The translations under genes and the position numbers were made by a program. Positions 58,801-64,000 of a stretch of DNA of 64,000 nt are shown here, one piece after another. The number at the start of each line of letters is the position of its first letter. The stretch's first letter is position 1. The notes below the pieces were generated by a model. The model saw only the letters and a list, made by a program, of their open reading frames with translations, made no database searches and was not told where the DNA came from. The stretch is from positions 100,895,735 to 100,959,734 of the forward strand of contig CM035153.1 of the NCBI GenBank assembly GCA_020205615.1, given 5' to 3'. This DNA comes from Panax quinquefolius (taxonomy: Eukaryota > Streptophyta > Magnoliopsida > Apiales > Araliaceae).

Positions 58801-59780
58801 AGTAAGTTGAACAATTGGCGAGGCTGGTGATCCATCGACATTAAGTCACACGCTTGATTAATCGACCCGGGAGCATGCCTATCTCCTTCCTTTTGTTATG
58901 AATGCTCCATCATCACCTTGAGAAAAGTGAAGCCTTTGGAGGACAAGGTTGCGAAGAGAGCAAGTGCTAAAGCCGTCGAGGATTTTGCTAATAAAGGGAA
59001 TTTACATACGAGCCGACCTATGGAGGAGATATTTTAGATGCTAATCAACGAAGGAATAATCACCTCCCTTCCACCTCCAATCAATCCATGTTAAAGACGG
59101 TTCAACTTTGATGGAGTATGTCAATATCATTCACATTCTAGCGGGTGTCACGACGAGAAGAATCTTTGGGCACTCCACCACCTTATTTAAAATTTAATTG
59201 ATAGCGGTGTCCTGCGATTGGCGACGATGACCTTTGTCTGCTACTCAAGAGTGGGAATACATGTCCTACCAAATGAAAGGGATTAGTAGCATTTATATCC
59301 ATTGAGGTGATGAGGCTATCGAAGCCATTTCCCATATAAGTAATTGACTCAAAGGTGGTGATAATCCTTTGAAAGTGGCACACGAGCCAATTTCTTTACC
59401 CTTGAGACCACGGTATCCTGTTGTCGACCTACACACAAAGTCCCATGGAATTATGGAGAAATTTGAAGGATCCACGTCTCATACTCTTCGCTCTACGGTG
59501 TGAAGGAAAATCCTTTGTATCTTCCTCGAGAGGGTGATGAAGCCCACCATAAAAGCAAAGGGAAGATTCCCATGGAGAAGATTGAGAAATTCCTCCGCAC
59601 TATGGGCCATAATGAAGCGAGGTGGTTTAAGCTTAAGAGAAGCTCCATATCAAATCTCAATCTTTGGACTTGGTTTTCTCTTCGAGGATCACAGGAAGAT
59701 CTTATTGAAGGTTTTGGAAGAAGCCTACTTACCAAAATCGGTGGATGTGGAAAAATTTCAACATCGGTTGATCACATTTT
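58801..59780 (+). pseudogene. Element F gag-protease linker region, decayed
   Basis: Pieces of text typical of the Tat Gag C-terminus and linker in shifting frames, such as 59500-59760 (KENPLYLPREGDEAHHKSKG, then a separate frame). No defined domain. Only position and codon character support it. Confidence 0.5.
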
Positions 59781-60110
59781 TAACAACAATGTGATATCCT
59801 TCTTCGATGATGACATACCACCCAGAAGGGACCGGTCATTTCAAGCCATTGCACATTGCGCGAGTTTGTCCTCGGGGTATATGTTGGTGGAGTTTTGATA
59901 GATGGAGGTTCATCTCTGAATATACATCCTTATGCCACTTTGGTGAAGATGAGCGTCAATCTCAAAGCGGATCCAAAAGTAGCCATACGGTTATCAAAGC
60001 TTTTGATGGATCGATGAAAAAATTCTATCGGAGAGATTGAGTTGCCGATTGAGATTGGTCCAAATACATTCAATGTATCCTTTCACGTCCTCAAGATAGA
60101 TTGAGGATAC
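59781..60110 (+). pseudogene. Element F aspartic protease
   Basis: After a frame change near 59890 the sequence reads VLIDGGSSLNIHPYATLVKM, the Tat protease active site, with Asp-Gly-Gly codons at 59901-59909. It continues VNLKADPKVAIRLSKLLMD, then EIELPIEIGPNTFNVSFHVL. The segment before the active site (LHIARVCPRG) is in another frame. It would have cleaved the polyprotein. Confidence 0.8.
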
Positions 60111-61363
60111 AACTGCTATTGAAGAGACCATGGATCCACATATTTGGAGCCGTCCCTTCACACTTCATCAACAACTTAAATACATTGTCAACAATAGCCT
60201 AGTCCGCTGTCAAGCCTTTGGCGGCGGAATGTCACGAACAAGGAGACCTACCACTCATCGACTTGATTGAAGTTGAGTAGGCCGATTTTCATACTTTGGA
60301 AGTGAGCAACACACAATACCATCTATTGGGCGCCACTTCCGTACCCAAGATTTTACGTGAAGTAATGGCGGCTACCCAAGAAATGATGTCATTGGGTCAT
60401 CGACTGGACAAGGGTTGGGTAAAAATCAGCGAGGTATTAAGCACTCAATTCAAATGTCAGTCAAGCTGGGACGGTGGACTAAGGCTATTCTACGCGATTC
60501 GATCATAGGAATCTCATAAGCATAAGCAGATTCCTCAAACTTCCGCCCGCATCGATTTTCTCCCTGCTGACTCTGGTGATACTGATCTCGGTAAAGGTGC
60601 CGCCCATATTATGGCTATCTTTATTTCCCAAACCGGTACCATTTAAAGCAAAAAGAGGTCACGATTCACGATCCCGAAGTGGAAGAAAGGGAACAAAAGC
60701 GTAAACATGACATCGCATACGATGATGTCAAGCACGCATCATTGTCATGATGAACATATAAGCAGATACACCCAGGCGATGATTGCCCGGATGTTATGGT
60801 CATCATTCGGGAAAAGGAGGACGATGATGACCCCTCCATCACTTGCGATCCATTAGGACTTTACCCTCGACAATTGGAGCAACACTCATGCATTGGTCGA
60901 CGAGGGTAAAAGCAGGTAGAAATCCCTCTACTGTAGATAACTTTAATTGCTTACTTTTACATACAGTATTAGCGGTTATTTTATCGATATATGCTAACAC
61001 TTTTGTATGATTAAGCAGTTTCATATATTAAGTGAAAGCATATTTTGTTTTGAGGACTACGAATTTAGATGTGCTGTACTTTGCGATGAGGTGCCTTTTC
61101 TCCACAAGGACTGTAACTTTGATGAAAATTTGGACTCAAAGTTGATGGAAATTCAAGAGGACATTGAGATACCTCAGGAGATCAAAGAATGGGTCGAAGA
61201 CAAACCTAAGCCTAATTTTGATCAAATCATTTCTTTTAATCTCGGAACCTTAGAAAGCCCTAAGTTAATCCAGATTGGTTCAGACCTCACCCTAAACTAA
61301 CGGAATGACATGGTTGCGCTACTAACTCAATTCCAGGATGTGTTTGCATAGTCTCATGAAGAC
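60111..61363 (+). pseudogene. Element F protease-RT linker
   Basis: Recognisable pieces: GPWIHIFGAVPSHFINNLNT (60120), and 60296-60508 with EVMAATQEMMSLGHRLDKGW, matching the Gly-rich region before RT in Tat elements. At 61007-61300 there is a 97-codon acidic frame (FDENLDSKLMEIQEDIEIPQ, then FNLGTLESPKLIQIGSDLTL), which in related elements leads directly into RT. Several stops. Confidence 0.7.
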
Positions 61364-62265
61364 ATGGTGGGTTTGTCCACTAAAATTATCTTTCATTGCC
61401 TTCCCATTAAAGAGGGATTCAAGCCAGTCAGGCAGATGAAACCTGAGTGGAGTTTAAAGGTGAAAGAAGAAATTGTGAAACAATTTCAAGCTGGCATTAT
61501 CATGGTGTCTACATATCCGGAATGGATATCCAACGTAGTTCCCATGCCTAAACCAGGAGGAAAGGTGCGAGTTTGTGTGGATTACCGGGATTTGAATAAA
61601 GCTTGCCTTAATGATAGCTTTTCCGTGCCCTTTATCCACATTCTTATTGACAATACTGCTCAATACGACATGTACTCATTTGCGGATTGCTTCGCGAGGT
61701 ATCATCAGATTATGGCCACTGAGGAGGACCATGAGAAAACTACTTTTATCACGCCTTGGGGAACCTTCTGCTATAGACGGTTGTTATTTGGCCTCATTAA
61801 TGCCGGAGCAACCTATCAACGAGCTATGATGGCTCTTTTCCATGATTTAATGCAAAGGAGATAGAGATATACGTGGATGACATCATTGTCAAGTCCCGAA
61901 GGGAGGAAGACCACTTAGACCATATCAAAAAGTTCTTCAACAGGTTGTGTAAGTATAACTTGAAGTTGAATCCAGCCAAGTACGCCTTTGGTGTTAAATC
62001 AAACAAGTTGCTAGGTTTACTAGTCAGCCACAAAGGGATTGAGCTGGATCCCACCAAGATCCAGGCCATCAAAGAAATGCCCATTCCTCAGACAGAGAAG
62101 GAAATACGGGGATTTTTGGGAAGAATCAATTTCATTAGCGAGGTTTATCTCTCGACTCCGCGACAACTTTGTGAGCCCATCTTCAAATTATTAAGGAAGA
62201 ACTCCTCCATGAAATGGAATGATGAGTGTCGAAAGCCTTCCTTACAATTAAAAAGCGGTGGTTAA
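61364..62265 (+). pseudogene. Element F reverse transcriptase, one frameshift before YVDD
   Basis: First frame 61364-61864: KPVRQMKPEWSLKVKEEIVK, PEWISNVVPMPKPGGKVRVC, VDYRDLNKACLNDSFSVPF, SFADCFARYHQI (first catalytic Asp kept), FITPWGTFCYRRLLFGLINA, GATYQRAMMALFHDLMQ. A TAG at 61862-61864 closes it. The next frame opens with IYVDDIIVKS (YVDD at 61870-61881) and the connection region KYAFGVKSNKLLGLLVSHKG, FLGRINFISEVY. One missing base in the ATGCAAAGG stretch explains the shift. All catalytic Asp residues are present, so this is a recently broken RT or carries a base error. Confidence 0.9.
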
Positions 62266-62734
62266 CGCTCCTATTTTGGTACCTCCGGGGATGATGTTCC
62301 CTGATTCATGTGTACACATCCATTAATGACAATGTTATGAAATTTGCATCTTTGGAGACGAAAAAAGGCGATAGAGGCCAAAACGAGCTATCTATTACCT
62401 CGACAAAAGATTTAGTAGCGATGAACACAAGTACACTACGATTGAGAAGACTTGTTGTGCTTTAGCATGGGCTTCCATGAGGTTACTGACATTACCTCCA
62501 TGGTCACATAACCCATCTCATATCCCGTGGATCCTCTCAAGTATGTGTTGATAAGCCCATCTTGAATTGTCGGTTTATCCAGATGGCGTTGATTCTACAA
62601 ACAATTTGACATCGTCTACGTGACAAAAAAGTCTATCAAAGGTTAAGGAATTGCGGATCATTTGGCGCCTTTTGCATGAGGGGATTACAAACCCTTGAAA
62701 CATATTTCCCCGATGAAGGGGTAATGACGATTCA
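62266..62734 (+). pseudogene. Element F first RNase H
   Basis: Fragments in several frames: AIYYLDKRFSSDEHKYTTIE then KTCCALAWASMRL at about 62390-62485, with the Glu typical of the Tat RNase H, and FDIVYVTKKSIKG followed by GIADHLAPFA near 62605-62680. Stops and shifts throughout. In an intact element it removes the RNA strand during reverse transcription. Confidence 0.78.
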
Positions 62735-63185
62735 ATGACAACACCATCGATCACGATGCATGTTATGCGTGGAAAATGTATTTTGATGGGTATTAACGAG
62801 AAGGCTACGGAGGTGGAAGCAGTTCTAGTATCCGAGATGGGGGAAGCGGTATCCGTCGCCGTCAAATTGCAGTTTGTCAGCACCAACAACATAGCTGAGT
62901 ATGAAGGCTGTATCATGGGGCTAAAACTTGCCCGTTCAATGGGCATAAGGCGGTTAACTATCTTTGGGGATTTCGAATTGGTAATCAAACAATCCACGGG
63001 AATCTATCAAACCAAATAAATACATTTGCTGCCATACCATCAACAAGTTTTATAGATGGCTTTGGAGTTTGAAGAAATCTCCTTTTCACACATTCCTCGT
63101 AATAGGAATGATTTTGCGGATGCACTAGCAACATTGGCCTCCTTGATTCAATACCTGATAAGGAAAACATGCTAAGCATCACATT
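62735..63185 (+). pseudogene. Element F second (archaeal-type) RNase H
   Basis: 62735-63019 is one open frame: AVLVSEMGEAVSVAVKLQFV, STNNIAEYEGCIMGLKLARS, then FGDFELVIKQSTGIYQTK. The TNNxAEYEG and GDxELV motifs are those of the archaeal-type RNase H that Tat elements acquired. A stop at 63017-63019 breaks the C-terminus, which continues as HLLPYHQQVL-like text and later frames. This second RNase H supports the Tat assignment. Confidence 0.82.
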
Positions 63186-63329
63186 TTCCCTGTAAAAGGC
63201 CCTAGCTTATGGGAACTATGTTGGAGAAGTATTGGATGAGCTACCTCCTATCCACAACCCTTGGTATCAACATATCAAGGAGTATCTGCGAGATGGATCT
63301 ACACCCGCTGAGGCGAGCCTAACTGAAAA

Positions 63330-64000
63330 GAGGCAGATCCATTGAATGGCTATGAGATTCTACCTGAGCGGAGATGCACTCTACAAAAGAGATGCAAGAT
63401 TAGGTCTCCTCAGATGTTTGGACAAGGACCAAGCTTAGAGGCTTATGGATGAGATCCATGGTGGAGTATGTGGCCCACACATGAGTGCCCCCCTACTTGT
63501 TAAGAAAATCATCAGAACAGGGCATTATTGTCTTACGCTCAAAGCTGACTGTGATGATCACGTCAAGAGGTGCTATCAATGCCAAATTCATGGAAATCCT
63601 ATCCACGCCCCTCCAAGGGAACTCCACATCATGAGTCCACCTTGGCCCTTCTCAATGTGGGGAATGGACGTGATCGGGCCCATTGAGCCCAAAGCCAATA
63701 ATGGACATTAGTTTATCTTCACCATGATCGACTACTTCACCAAGTGGGTAGAAGCAGCCTCCTTCCCCAGGGTTACCAAAGAAATCATCATTACTTTCAT
63801 CAGAAACAATGTCATTTGTCGATATGGACAACCAGAGGTAATTGCGTGAGACAATGCTAAGAACCTCAACAACAAAATGATGGAGGAGTTATGCAGTAAA
63901 TTCCATGTCAAACACCTTAACTCCATCATCTACCGTCCAAATATGAATGGATCTGTTGAAGTGGCTAATAAAAACATCAAGAAGATCATGCAAAAAATGT
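63330..64000 (+). pseudogene. Element F integrase, two stops, cut by window edge
   Basis: Zinc-binding HHCC part: EIHGGVCGPHMSAPLLVKKI, GHYCLTLKADCDDHVKRCYQ, CQIHG (63451-63590). Catalytic core: MWGMDVIGPIE (first Asp), then a TAG at 63709-63711, FIFTMIDYFTKWVEAASFPR, GQPEVIA, a TGA at 63846-63848 one codon before the second catalytic Asp (DNAKNLNN), and MNGSVEVANKNIKKIM with the catalytic Glu. The triad is present but the frame is interrupted. The gene continues beyond the window. Confidence 0.88.

Larger units (their letters stand above)
52321..64000 (+). mobile_element. Element F: Tat/Ogre-like Ty3/gypsy retrotransposon, 3' end outside window
   Basis: 5' LTR from TGTAGAC (52321) to GTCGACA (56543), whose ends are inverted repeats with one mismatch; 2.7 kb without the inserted solo LTR I. 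A primer site GGTGGCGACTCTGCTGGGAA follows, as in Tat/Ogre elements. The interior runs gag, protease, RT, RNase H, an archaeal-type second RNase H, then integrase, and leaves the window inside integrase. The double RNase H order is diagnostic of the Tat clade. Frameshifts and stops occur in every domain. Confidence 0.9.

Overview
The window is a plant nuclear heterochromatin block, almost certainly from a flowering plant. It is AT-rich and built almost wholly of LTR retrotransposons nested in one another. I see no intact host gene, tRNA, rRNA, CRISPR array or bacterial operon. The lineages fit an angiosperm: Ty3/gypsy Tekay/Del-like elements with Met-tRNA primer sites, a Tat/Ogre-like gypsy with a RT-RNaseH-archaeal RNaseH-integrase order, Athila-like remnants, a SIRE/Maximus-like copia derivative, and a Mutator-like element (MULE) carrying pieces of plant genes. 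The species cannot be told from the sequence.

Layout. 1-4211: the 5' part of a minus-strand Tekay/Del-like element (G), running off the left edge. 4212-34526: a remnant resembling Athila 3' non-coding sequence, broken by a nest. Element C (4608-30465, TSD CATTC) has two 4.3 kb LTRs around only 330 bp of interior. Element B (6514-23430, minus, TSD GATAT) sits inside C's first LTR. Element A (9331-18033, plus, TSD ACTAT) sits inside B's left LTR. A 5'-truncated LTR lies at 31890-33372. 34536-35851: a small MULE with ~105 bp TIRs and a 9 bp TSD, carrying a receptor-like-kinase fragment joined to a Gly/FG-rich nucleoporin-like fragment (a Pack-MULE). 36777-37607 plus 51748-52320: an LTR remnant (H) split by element E (37608-51742, minus, TSD AATGG), a SIRE-like copia derivative with a decayed hydrophilic 3' ORF and no visible gag/pol. 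E's right LTR is itself split by a solo LTR (D, 47194-49819, TSD TTTGT). 52321-64000: a plus-strand Tat/Ogre-like element (F) with a 2.7 kb 5' LTR split by another solo LTR (I, 53527-55023, TSD ATTAT), then a Tat-type primer site and decayed gag, protease, RT, two RNase H and integrase domains, running off the right edge.

Every element is defective. A and B keep gag and protease but have lost most of pol. C keeps only its LTRs, primer site and polypurine tract. F has all domains but with frameshifts and stops, one of them just before the RT YVDD motif. Any mobility would have needed proteins supplied in trans.

The most interesting signal is in the LTRs. The gypsy LTR families carry tandem 7 bp-stem hairpins with a shared loop and apparent compensatory stem changes between families, 19 bp-phased GAATATTC repeats, a 14 bp palindrome around TTACGTAA, and a shared GGGCTAGTTGAGCTCACCC-like block. 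The second is the two-gene chimeric ORF in the Pack-MULE. The third is a dating conflict: the innermost element A has more LTR-LTR differences, mostly 1-2 base indels near CG, than the outer element C, which suggests consensus error in this part of the assembly or sequence exchange.
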